Assembly (NCBI GenBank): GCA_002449335.1
Contig: DKDL01000125.1
Coordinates: forward strand, 218-20,428
Length of the DNA stretch: 20,211 bases
DNA from: Succinatimonas sp. UBA6849
Lineage (GTDB): Bacteria > Pseudomonadota > Gammaproteobacteria > Enterobacterales > Succinivibrionaceae
Direction: 5' to 3'
Each line of letters begins with the position of its first letter. Positions within the stretch are counted from its first letter, which is position 1. Positions 7,413 through 14,186 of this stretch are shown one piece after another. The translations under genes and the position numbers were made by a program. The notes under the pieces are model-generated. The model was not told the DNA's origin. It did no database searches and saw only the letters and a list, made by a program, of their open reading frames with translations.

Positions 7413-7427
7413 ATTCTTATTAAGAAT
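7413..7427. promoter_or_regulatory. Fur/PerR-type 7-1-7 palindromic operator before perR
   Basis: ATTCTTA-T-TAAGAAT is a perfect 15-bp inverted repeat with a one-base centre, the geometry of Fur-family boxes. It lies immediately upstream of the perR ribosome-binding site (7405-7409). A minus-strand TATAAT at 7454-7449 would put transcription start near 7442, so the box lies just downstream of the start. The identical 15-mer occurs at 18079-18093. Binding by this PerR is inferred. Confidence 0.7.
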
Positions 7428-7699
7428 GATTACTGTTTATATAAATATATTATAGTTATGGATTTTTAGCTACTGCTATTATCAATAATAATTATCAACA
7501 GTGTAATTATCCACCAAACGTGTTGCAAAATGATGTTTTAATCGCTATTTTGCGATGAATTGCGCATTTTATTTTTGGAAAGTAATCTCTGACAATGGAA
7601 AGCTCTTTTCCTGAAGATAAGCTTAGTTTGATATGGAGATGTCAGGCTTATAAATAAGAGAATACGTTGGTGATAAAAGGGCGGAAACTTGTTTAATTT
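7428..7699. other. Gene-free stretch between perR promoter and the first MFS gene
   Basis: This 272-bp AT-rich stretch holds the probable perR -10 (TATAAT on the minus strand, 7454-7449) and a Fur-box-like sequence CAATAATAATTATCA at 7483-7497, which agrees with TGATAATnATTATCA at 12 of the 14 defined positions. It also holds a weak hairpin ATCGC-N6-GCGAT near 7540-7556 that could be a poor terminator for the MFS gene. No coding sequence or RNA gene is recognised. Confidence 0.45.
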
Positions 7700-8899
7700 T
7701 TAGTTTTCATTATGTTCTCTTACAAATTTTACTGCCACAAGATATAAACACAGCGAGCCTAACATAGCTGCAATACATAAAAATACATACTGTTGTGCAA
7801 ATACGTTGGTAATTACGGCACAAATGATAGGACCTGACAAGTTACCTAATTGTTGCGAACTGTAGATAAGAGAATAGGCTTTGGTTTTGTTCTTACTTGC
7901 TACATGTTTTGCTGTAATTGAGTGTACAGCAGGGGCGATTGCACAGATACACAGACCAAAACAGAATTGACCTAAGGCAAACAGAGAAATATCTCTTACA
8001 AAGGTCTGAATTAAATAAGTGACAGCAGCACCTAATGAGCTTACAGATAATATGTTCAGGTAACTGTATTTATTGCCATATGCCCCCCATAAAGGTGAGG
8101 CAATGGCACCTGCTATACCACTTAGTGCAAATACAAGACCTGACATTACAATCGGATCTTTATATTCAGTAAGTGAGATCACGTAGGTAGATAACATTGG
8201 CACTACCATCATGATAGACATAGCATTGATAAAGATACAGCAAGATAGTGACTGAATAACAGGATCTTTTAATAAAGGGGTAAAGCTGTTGTCTTCTGTT
8301 GCTCTGTGAGAGTCAGTTTCATCTTTTTTAACTTGAGGCTCTTTTACGACAAAGATATTTAAAAGTGAGGTGATGGCAGTCACTATCATCACAATAAAGA
8401 AACACTCTCTTACGCCTGTGATTTCACTTATCACACCGCCGATAACAGGTCCGATGATGGTACCTGTAAGGTTTGCGCTTTGGATAAAGCCCATGGCTTT
8501 TCCGGTTTTATTTGAGCTTTGCAGTTCTGAAACTAAGCCTAAAAAGGCTGGAGTCATACCTGAGGCTAATCCCTGCAGCGCTCTTGATAAACACAGTTCA
8601 ATTGCATTAGTTGACAGATAGCAACACAGATATGAGATACACAAAATAACCGATACTCTTACGAGCATGGTTTTCTTACCGTAGATATCAGCAAACTTGC
8701 CCCAGATTGGAGATGCAAACATGCTGACAATAAAGGTAATGGAATATGCAGTGGCAATATAGATGCTAAGGTAGTTTGTAGGACAGTTTAATTCGTCCTG
8801 CAGATACAAAGGTAAAAATGGCATTACCAGTGTATTAGAGCTGCTTAAAAGCAGCATGTTCAGGGTAAGTACGATTAAAGTTAACTGTCTTAAATTCAT
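7700..8899 (-). CDS. MFS exporter, MdtG-like (first of two paralogues)
   Basis: The 399-residue, 12-helix inner-membrane transporter probably works as a proton-coupled drug or small-molecule exporter. The N-terminal pattern VMPFLPLYLQ followed by SPIWGKFADIYGKKTML (motif A between helices 2 and 3, about residues 63-79) and RALQGLASGMTPAFLGL resembles E. coli MdtG. GTIIGPVIGG (motif C-like) marks the antiporter-type fifth helix, and a charged loop about 190-207 separates the halves. It is a close paralogue of the gene at 10277-11584, with an S24-type repressor between them. No Shine-Dalgarno is seen; a TATAAT ends eight bases before the ATG, so the mRNA may be nearly leaderless. Substrate unknown. 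Confidence 0.85.
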   Translation of the reverse strand: MNLRQLTLIVLTLNMLLLSSSNTLVMPFLPLYLQDELNCPTNYLSIYIATAYSITFIVSMFASPIWGKFADIYGKKTMLVRVSVILCISYLCCYLSTNAIELCLSRALQGLASGMTPAFLGLVSELQSSNKTGKAMGFIQSANLTGTIIGPVIGGVISEITGVRECFFIVMIVTAITSLLNIFVVKEPQVKKDETDSHRATEDNSFTPLLKDPVIQSLSCCIFINAMSIMMVVPMLSTYVISLTEYKDPIVMSGLVFALSGIAGAIASPLWGAYGNKYSYLNILSVSSLGAAVTYLIQTFVRDISLFALGQFCFGLCICAIAPAVHSITAKHVASKNKTKAYSLIYSSQQLGNLSGPIICAVITNVFAQQYVFLCIAAMLGSLCLYLVAVKFVREHNEN

Positions 8900-8907
8900 A
8901 AGACGTA

Positions 8908-8936
8908 ATTATAGGCAATTACAAACTCAATTGCCT
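8908..8936 (-). promoter_or_regulatory. Promoter with palindromic operator for the first MFS gene
   Basis: On the minus strand AGGCAATT-N8-AATTGCCT (8936-8913) is a perfect 8-bp-arm inverted repeat. It is followed at once by TATAAT (8913-8908, sharing one base) and, eight bases later, the ATG. The palindrome therefore covers the -35/spacer region and looks like an operator for a dimeric repressor. It could also form a hairpin if transcribed from upstream. No good -35 is seen. Confidence 0.55.
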
Positions 8937-8996
8937 TAATAATTTACAAAATTTGACCTAAAAGATACCGAAAATCAAAAGACTAAATAAAAGTTA

Positions 8997-9686
8997 TTAA
9001 GCTCCGATGATAGATCCTGCTCTGTCAATTACGTGTCCAATCACTCTGATTGAGGTAACTTCATCTTTTGATAAAAACTCATCCTCGTAAAGGCTGTTAT
9101 CAGACCTTATGATCAAGCCTCCACGTAAAGGTGCAATCAGTCTTTTTACATGCAATCCCTGAGTGTCGCAAAAGGCGTAAATATCACCATCGACGATTTT
9201 TAATTTAGGATCACAGTCAACGATTACATAGTCACCGTTTCTGATTAAAGGCTCCATGCTGTCGCCAGTTACTTTAAAACTCTTACAAAAGGCACAGCTT
9301 CTGATACCGTACTTCTCAAAATAAGACTTATGGAATAAAGATAAGCGGTCATATTTGTATTCAACAAATTTAGGCTCGGTATCGGTATTAGGATCGAAAG
9401 TAACCTCATAACGAGGTACAGGGTAGTAGTCACTGCCAATGACAGGATGCTCTTCAGAGAACAGAGTTTCATCACTCTTGTCTCCTAAAAGTAGCCACAT
9501 AGGTGATATATTTAAAGCTTTGGCAATTCTAAGCGCAGTATCAACTTTCAGATTAACAATCTTATTATTGATAATCTGTGACAGACCACCTTCAGAGATT
9601 TTAGCTTTTGAAGCTAATTCAAAACCAGTCATTCTCTTTTCGTATAGAGTCTGTTTTATACGTTCACCAATTGTTTTATCTACCAT
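8997..9686 (-). CDS. XRE/S24-peptidase-fold transcriptional repressor (CI/LexA-like)
   Basis: The 229-residue protein has an N-terminal XRE helix-turn-helix (about residues 8-68, recognition region ISEGGLSQIINNK) and a C-terminal LexA/S24 domain from about 134. The domain contains VTGDSMEP (catalytic Ser143) and LHVKRL (Lys181), the Ser-Lys dyad used for RecA-stimulated self-cleavage. The linker carries the YYPVPRYEV signature of phage-type repressors, but where the Ala-Gly (or Cys-Gly) scissile pair is expected I see VTFDPNT, so ordinary self-cleavage is doubtful. It lies between two paralogous MFS exporters and likely regulates one or both, plus itself: TTAAGTGC motifs overlap its promoter. 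The start is ATG with AAGGTAG upstream. Confidence 0.88.
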   Translation of the reverse strand: MVDKTIGERIKQTLYEKRMTGFELASKAKISEGGLSQIINNKIVNLKVDTALRIAKALNISPMWLLLGDKSDETLFSEEHPVIGSDYYPVPRYEVTFDPNTDTEPKFVEYKYDRLSLFHKSYFEKYGIRSCAFCKSFKVTGDSMEPLIRNGDYVIVDCDPKLKIVDGDIYAFCDTQGLHVKRLIAPLRGGLIIRSDNSLYEDEFLSKDEVTSIRVIGHVIDRAGSIIGA

Positions 9687-9710
9687 AGCAAACTACCTTA
9701 AATTATTTAT

Positions 9711-9819
9711 TTAAGTGCAGTATACAAGCGTAAAAAGGTGTTTTTAGACTGTGCCCTAAAAGAGGTGTACTAAAGATAATATTGCTCAAATTAAGTGCTT
9801 TAATGTATTACTTAAGTGC
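9711..9819. promoter_or_regulatory. Promoter of the S24-type repressor with three TTAAGTGC motifs
   Basis: TTAAGTGC occurs at 9711-9718, 9791-9798 and 9812-9819, all in the same orientation. The last two start 21 bp apart, about two helical turns. The first directly follows a minus-strand TATACT (-10, 9724-9719) for the repressor gene, so it would lie over the transcription start. TTAGACTG also occurs twice (9744-9751, 9822-9829), so the segment looks like an old duplication with a shift of about 78-80 bp. These are plausible operators for the repressor; that is inference. Confidence 0.5.
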
Positions 9820-9861
9820 ATTTAGACTGAATGTAGATAGACTTAAGATCTCTTTAATAAT

Positions 9862-10204
9862 AATTGAGAACGGTATAACTTAAAAAATACACTAAAAATT
9901 ACCTGAAAAATACACAAAAAACTTATGAAATGGCGCATTAAATAAGGGAAAGCTACGTCTTTATAAGATCTAAAATTAAGCTATTATTTTTGTAAAAAAA
10001 TGCTCACTTCTCTTAATGAAAATTAAGAACGGTAAACTTAAAAAATACACTAAAAATTACCTGATAAAATACACTAAAAACTTATAAAAAAAGCGCATAG
10101 AATAAAGGAAAGACACGTCTTTATAAGAGTTGTAAAATTATAAAAAAAATAAGCTTCTATCTTTATGAAAAACGGTCTTTGCTTTAATTAAGATTAAGAA
10201 CGGT
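9862..10204. repeat. Degenerate tandem repeats, about 159-bp unit
   Basis: Unit A starts at 9862 and unit B at 10021. They share about 110 bp at roughly 85-90% identity by eye and a weaker tail up to the next unit. Each has AAGAACGG or GAGAACGG near the start, two TACACTAAAAA-like boxes 23-24 bp apart (9888, 9911; 10046, 10070), a GCGCAT after an A-run, and ACGTCTTTATAAG; in B this is part of the palindrome AAAGAC-AC-GTCTTT (10109-10122). A third, internally deleted unit starts near 10193 and runs into the MFS terminator. The whole 590-bp gap (9687-10276) contains no recognisable gene. Confidence 0.8.
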
Positions 10205-10220
10205 ATTACTTAAAAACGCA

Positions 10221-10252
10221 TAAAAAAGCGCATTGAAATGAGAACAATGCGC
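10221..10252 (-). terminator. Intrinsic terminator of the second MFS gene
   Basis: On the minus strand GCGCATTG (10252-10245), a 9-base loop, CAATGCGC (10235-10228), then six T (10227-10222). The 8-bp stem is perfect. The 3' arm and T-run coincide with the GCGCAT/A-run part of the upstream tandem repeats, suggesting those are duplicated, decayed copies of this region. Confidence 0.88.
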
Positions 10253-10276
10253 CTTAACAAGAACGGTATTGAAAAT

Positions 10277-11584
10277 TTAGATTTTCTGTTTAGGTTTACC
10301 GTTCTCGTCTAGAAGCTCAGCCTGAGCTTTCTTTTTAATGTCGTTTAAGTATTCTTTGTTTCTGCTTTCAATCTTATGATCTTTAGTTAAGCTTGCCTTC
10401 TGTTTAAAGGATTCAGGTACAAAGAACTTCAGATAGATACCAATGATAAAGAGAATACTGCCTGAGATAACATAAACAGTGTTAAAGCTCATGAATGAAA
10501 CGATGATACCGCCAATTACAGGACCTAAGGCGCCACCTATCATCTGAGCTGAGAACAGGCTTCCAAAGCCCATTCCTCTTGAAGAAGGTGGGGTTAACAG
10601 CACTAAGATAGAGTTTGCTGATGGGAAGATACCAGAAAAGCCTAAACCACACAAAAACTGCATCAGACCAAAGAGCACTAAAGAGTTTGGAACTCCCTGT
10701 AAGCTCATGAGTAAACCTGCGCTGATAAAGGCTAGGGTTATGGTCTTGTAAAAGCCTACTTTCTGACCGGTTCTGCCCCATAGAGGTGAAGCTAGAGCAC
10801 CTGCAATACCGCCTAAAGACATGATAAAGCCGGTTAGTAACACTGCTTTGTCACTGTTGTGACTTAATTGCTGCACATACAAAGATACAATAGGCTGAAT
10901 CTGCAGAATAACCAGGTTAGTCATGCATACGCATAAGAGTAGAATTAAGATATTCTTATCCTTTATAAAGCTAAGATATGACATGTTCTGAGCTTTATGG
11001 CTTTCTTTTTCAGGTGCTGCAGGAGGCTCTTTTATAAAGAGAATGGTTGTAACTGTAATTAAAGACAGAGCAACAGCGCCTACGTAAAAGGAGTTTCTCA
11101 TACCAAAGGCTGTAGCTAAAATACCACCTAACAGTGGTCCTACAATACCGCCACAGATGTTAGCACTCTGCATCAGTCCCATACTGATACCAAGCTTATT
11201 CTTTGGAACACAGGCTGACATCATCACAAGGCATGCAGGCCACAGTCCTGAGGCAATACCCTGAAATGCTCTTACTAAAAATAATTCAAAAGGGGTTCTG
11301 ACAATACCACCTAAAAAGTAAGTGATGGCAAGTAAAAAGCTTGCTCTGATGATCATAGGTTTTTTGCCCATCTTGTCAGAGAGCTTACCCCAGATAGGAG
11401 ATACAAAAGCACTGATAGCAAAGGTAATAGCATAGGTAACACCAGACCACAGACTTACATTATCTGCTGTAGCGCCCAGCTCTTTTTGCATATATATAGG
11501 AAGAAATGGGATCAACATGGTGTAGCTTGAACTCATCATGAGTGCAAACGTAACCATCATTGCAAGCAAAATTTTCCAAGACAT
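10277..11584 (-). CDS. MFS exporter, MdtG-like (second paralogue)
   Basis: This 435-residue inner-membrane transporter of the major facilitator superfamily is probably a multidrug or metabolite exporter. MLIPFLPIYMQ, LWSGVTYAITF and SPIWGKLSDKMGKKPMI (motif A) parallel both E. coli MdtG and the neighbour at 7700-8899. GGIVGPLLGGIL is the motif C-like segment and FIKEPPAAPEK starts the central loop. It is longer than its paralogue because of a charged C-terminal tail of about 35 residues (from SFKQKAS). It has its own promoter (TATAAT at 11616-11611) and an AAGGTGA ribosome-binding site. It ends at a strong terminator, so it is probably monocistronic. Substrate unknown. Confidence 0.87.
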   Translation of the reverse strand: MSWKILLAMMVTFALMMSSSYTMLIPFLPIYMQKELGATADNVSLWSGVTYAITFAISAFVSPIWGKLSDKMGKKPMIIRASFLLAITYFLGGIVRTPFELFLVRAFQGIASGLWPACLVMMSACVPKNKLGISMGLMQSANICGGIVGPLLGGILATAFGMRNSFYVGAVALSLITVTTILFIKEPPAAPEKESHKAQNMSYLSFIKDKNILILLLCVCMTNLVILQIQPIVSLYVQQLSHNSDKAVLLTGFIMSLGGIAGALASPLWGRTGQKVGFYKTITLAFISAGLLMSLQGVPNSLVLFGLMQFLCGLGFSGIFPSANSILVLLTPPSSRGMGFGSLFSAQMIGGALGPVIGGIIVSFMSFNTVYVISGSILFIIGIYLKFFVPESFKQKASLTKDHKIESRNKEYLNDIKKKAQAELLDENGKPKQKI

Positions 11585-11610
11585 ACTTTCACCTTCACAA
11601 TAGCTTGAAC

Positions 11611-11616
11611 ATTATA
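11611..11616 (-). promoter_or_regulatory. Probable -10 of the second MFS gene
   Basis: The minus strand has TATAAT 26 bp before the ATG; the -35 region (CTGAAT at 18-bp spacing) is weak. The rest of the 219-bp gap 11585-11803 shows only the galU terminator and no gene. Confidence 0.55.
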
Positions 11617-11763
11617 GGACCGACTTTCTAAAAATTCAGCATATTGAGAAAAAATAGTAATAGCAAGAAATGACCAACAGCTATAGTTTTGGCTTTAAAT
11701 GGATTATGAAAGTGAGGATGTGAGTTTTACGGAATCTCAAGAAGAGTAATTTTGAACAGAAAT

Positions 11764-11789
11764 AAAGCCCCCTTAAAAAGGTGGGGCTT
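11764..11789 (-). terminator. Probable terminator of galU
   Basis: On the minus strand AAGCCCC (11789-11783), an interior that can extend by CC/GG pairing, GGGGCTT (11771-11765), then TTATTTCTGTT. The stem is G+C-rich and the T-run imperfect. It lies 15 bp after the galU stop. Confidence 0.75.
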
Positions 11790-11803
11790 AGCATTGCTTT
11801 TAC

Positions 11804-12712
11804 TTATTTAAGTAAAGACTTAATGAATGGTTTTAGGTCAGCTGATAACTTGCTGTTACGTAAAGCGTACTCAATGAAGGTTTCTACATAACCTAACTTG
11901 TTACCGCAGTCGTGTGACTGACCTACGATGTTGTAGGCCTGAATATCAGTCATCTGCATCAACATGTCGATAGTATCGGTTAACTGGAACTCACCGCCGG
12001 CACCAATAGGAGTCTTCTTGAACAGTGACCAGATCTCAGCAGGAAGAACATAACGACCAACAACTGCATATCTTGAAGGGGCTTCTTCAATCTTTGGTTT
12101 CTCAACCATGGTCTTGATCTTCTCAGACTCGCCAGCCTTTAACTCTTTACCACCGATATCAACGATACCGTATGAGCTTACAGCCTCATCAGGTACTTTC
12201 TCAACCATGATCTGTGGAGCTCCGGTCTCCTCGAAACGGCGGATCATAGCTGATAGGTTATCTTTCTTAAGATCAGCTTTAGCATCATCAATAATTACGT
12301 CTGGTAATAAAATTGCAAATGGGTTCTTACCAACGATAGGGAATGCACACTCAATAGCATGTGCCAAGCCTTTTGACTCACCCTGTCTTACGTTAAGAAT
12401 AGATACATCCTTAGGAATGATGTTCTGAACTTCAGCTAACAGCTGACGCTTAACTCTCTTCTCTAAGGTTGCTTCTAACTCGAATGAAGTATCAAAGTGG
12501 TTCTCAATAGCATTCTTTGATGAGTGGGTGATAAGAACGATGTTCTTAATACCTGCATTAACAGCCTCAGTAACAACGTACTGAATAAGTGGCTTGTCAA
12601 CTAAAGGCATCATTTCCTTTGGAATAGCCTTAGTAGCAGGTAATAATCTTGTACCTAGGCCTGCAACTGGTATCACTGCATATTTGATGTTACCAAAATT
12701 TTGATCTGGCAT
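11804..12712 (-). CDS. galU: UTP-glucose-1-phosphate uridylyltransferase
   Basis: This cytoplasmic enzyme makes UDP-glucose from UTP and glucose 1-phosphate for lipopolysaccharide, capsule, osmoregulated glucan and galactose metabolism. The 302 residues equal the E. coli length. The nucleotide-binding signature VAGLGTRLLPATKAIPKEM is at about 17-35, followed by PLVDKPLIQYVV; LLPDVIID is near 135 and GIVDIGG with VEKP near 187-208. GRYVLPAEIW and GAGGEFQLTD complete the sugar-binding region. GAGG lies just before the ATG. It is the last gene of a unit with yciB (14 bp upstream) and a secreted protein, and ends at a terminator. Confidence 0.97.
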   Translation of the reverse strand: MPDQNFGNIKYAVIPVAGLGTRLLPATKAIPKEMMPLVDKPLIQYVVTEAVNAGIKNIVLITHSSKNAIENHFDTSFELEATLEKRVKRQLLAEVQNIIPKDVSILNVRQGESKGLAHAIECAFPIVGKNPFAILLPDVIIDDAKADLKKDNLSAMIRRFEETGAPQIMVEKVPDEAVSSYGIVDIGGKELKAGESEKIKTMVEKPKIEEAPSRYAVVGRYVLPAEIWSLFKKTPIGAGGEFQLTDTIDMLMQMTDIQAYNIVGQSHDCGNKLGYVETFIEYALRNSKLSADLKPFIKSLLK

Positions 12713-12726
12713 ATAAACCTCTTGTT

Positions 12727-13323
12727 CTATTTCTTATTATTTAAATTATCGTTCTTAAGTAGTTCAGGATATTTTCTAATTAGGACAATACCTGTGAACA
12801 AAGCAAAAACAACGTTAATTATGGAATTTCCAAATGTTTTGTAATCAACCCAAAGCTCTTCGGCATATTCTTTAGTTACTCCAAAGAGATCAGGAAGATA
12901 GAAAGCAATAACAATATTTAACAGCCCTGAGAAAAAGAAAAATACCATCCAGTAAATACTTAATGTGGCAAAAGCCTTATCTGGAAGAGGTAACTCTTTT
13001 CCTAACAACAGCGCAAAAGGGTTCTTTTTAAGGATAAACTGAAAAAAGAAAATTGCTGTGGCTAAGATCATATTTACGACAGTAACTTTCCACTTAATAA
13101 TTGAAGGATCCTTTAAGAGAATAGTAGGAATACCAAAGATAAGAACAGCAAAGACTAAAAATACCTGCATTCTTGAGATCTTTTTGGTAATGATAACTTC
13201 AATTATGGTTGCAACAACACATGAACCTACAATTAAAGCAGTAGCTAAAATCAGATTTGATGTCATCTTATATGACACAAAAAAGATAATTACTGGTAGA
13301 AATTCAATGATCTTTACTAGCAT
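12727..13323 (-). CDS. yciB: YciB family inner-membrane protein (septation protein A)
   Basis: The 198-residue polytopic membrane protein has five or six predicted helices. The family signatures are FLPVIIFFVSYK at the N-terminus, IKWKVTVVNM near residue 75, LLGKELPLPD near 107, and FFFSGLLNIVIAFYLP near 133, all lining up with E. coli YciB. YciB is linked to septum and envelope integrity and interacts with elongation and division proteins; the mechanism is unsettled. A short insertion (FGVTKEYAEE) makes it longer than E. coli YciB (179 aa). The ribosome-binding site AGGAAA overlaps the end of the upstream gene (11-bp gap), and galU follows 14 bp later, so the three are likely co-transcribed. 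Confidence 0.93.
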   Translation of the reverse strand: MLVKIIEFLPVIIFFVSYKMTSNLILATALIVGSCVVATIIEVIITKKISRMQVFLVFAVLIFGIPTILLKDPSIIKWKVTVVNMILATAIFFFQFILKKNPFALLLGKELPLPDKAFATLSIYWMVFFFFSGLLNIVIAFYLPDLFGVTKEYAEELWVDYKTFGNSIINVVFALFTGIVLIRKYPELLKNDNLNNKK

Positions 13324-13334
13324 TACGAAATTTC

Positions 13335-14090
13335 CTAGTTAACTTTTTCTTGTAAATTGGTAGAGGCAAGCTTTACAGCATTATTGTCGTTTACGTCATT
13401 TGCTGTCTCTAAAGTTTCCGGCACGACATCATTATTCTTTAATTCAGATTTATCAATCCGTCTGTAATAGATACCCTGGTTGTCAGCATTTATGACGCTG
13501 TAGCGATCATCTAAAAAGCGGATAACTCTGCCTAAAGACAGATCGTAGGTAAGGGTAGGTTTGCTGATTGATGAGCAATCATTTACCGCAAACTTTAAGA
13601 CCGTACCCTGACGACCAAAATAAACTAATGATGGTGCACACTGACCAAGATCTGTATGAGATTTTTGAGTCACAGTATAGCTGATTGAATTGTCATTAGC
13701 ACATGACTCAAGATTAAGCTTACTTAATGAGCATAAAGTCTTAGGGCGTTTTCTGTCGATTAGCAGATATTCAATAGGATCACAAAAGAAACAGGAGTCT
13801 GCTCTCAAGCCTGAAGTGTTATTTACAGAAAATAGAACTTTTCCGTCTTTTTGACCAATACTAGGGTATTCTCCCTGAGGAATGGTAACGGCACCTGATT
13901 CTGTGTCAAAAGGAATGATAAGCACATTGCTCAAACAGGTTCTGTCAGCTATTTTTAAGGAGGAGCCGACAGCAGCGAAGGCTGTTTCATTAGTTTTAGG
14001 ACGGTATGTTACAGAACATGTACCGTCTACACTGTTGGCATTTGCAACAATGCTGCAAAATAGTAATGAAAGTAGCCCTAAAGATCTCAT
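13335..14090 (-). CDS. Cys-rich secreted protein of unknown function, first gene of the yciB-galU unit
   Basis: The 251-residue product begins MRSLGLLSLLFCSIVANA, a signal peptide cut probably after ANA. The mature part has eight Cys (including an SCFFCD pair), enough for four disulfides, in a beta-rich sequence, then a low-complexity Asn/Asp/Glu-rich C-terminal tail from about 215. I do not recognise the family. No other start exists: an in-frame TGA lies five codons upstream and no GTG/TTG gives a signal peptide. There is no Shine-Dalgarno, and an extended -10 (TGATATAAT) ends only six bases before the ATG, so translation from a leaderless mRNA is likely. The shared promoter makes it the lead gene of secreted protein - yciB - galU. 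Confidence 0.75.
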   Translation of the reverse strand: MRSLGLLSLLFCSIVANANSVDGTCSVTYRPKTNETAFAAVGSSLKIADRTCLSNVLIIPFDTESGAVTIPQGEYPSIGQKDGKVLFSVNNTSGLRADSCFFCDPIEYLLIDRKRPKTLCSLSKLNLESCANDNSISYTVTQKSHTDLGQCAPSLVYFGRQGTVLKFAVNDCSSISKPTLTYDLSLGRVIRFLDDRYSVINADNQGIYYRRIDKSELKNNDVVPETLETANDVNDNNAVKLASTNLQEKVN

Positions 14091-14096
14091 AGAAAA

Positions 14097-14105
14097 ATTA
14101 TATCA
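14097..14105 (-). promoter_or_regulatory. Extended -10 promoter giving a probable leaderless mRNA
   Basis: The minus strand reads TGATATAAT (TG-N-TATAAT, 14105-14097), a perfect extended -10, and then six bases before the ATG at 14090. The usual start about seven bases past the -10 is the A of the ATG itself or one base from it. The -35 is poor, as allowed for extended -10 promoters. Confidence 0.7.
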
Positions 14106-14114
14106 GATATTTAT

Positions 14115-14152
14115 AAATAAAGAAGGATCAAACAATTGATCCTTCTTTATTT
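14115..14152 (-). terminator. Long-stem terminator after the ATP-grasp operon
   Basis: A perfect 17-bp stem (14115-14131 with 14136-14152) and a four-base loop. On the minus strand the 3' arm ends CTTCTTTATTTATAA, T-rich but interrupted. It separates the RimK-like operon from the leaderless gene; the -35 region of the latter overlaps the hairpin's edge. Confidence 0.88.
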
Positions 14153-14186
14153 AATCTAAATTTGTATCTGACTCACAGAAATTAAT

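Noticed and set aside
8997..9686. Prophage immunity region
   Set aside because: Despite the CI-like repressor, there is no Cro, integrase or phage structural gene; neighbours are transporters.
9862..10204. CRISPR array
   Set aside because: Units are about 159 bp with homologous 'spacers', only two or three copies, and no cas gene is near.
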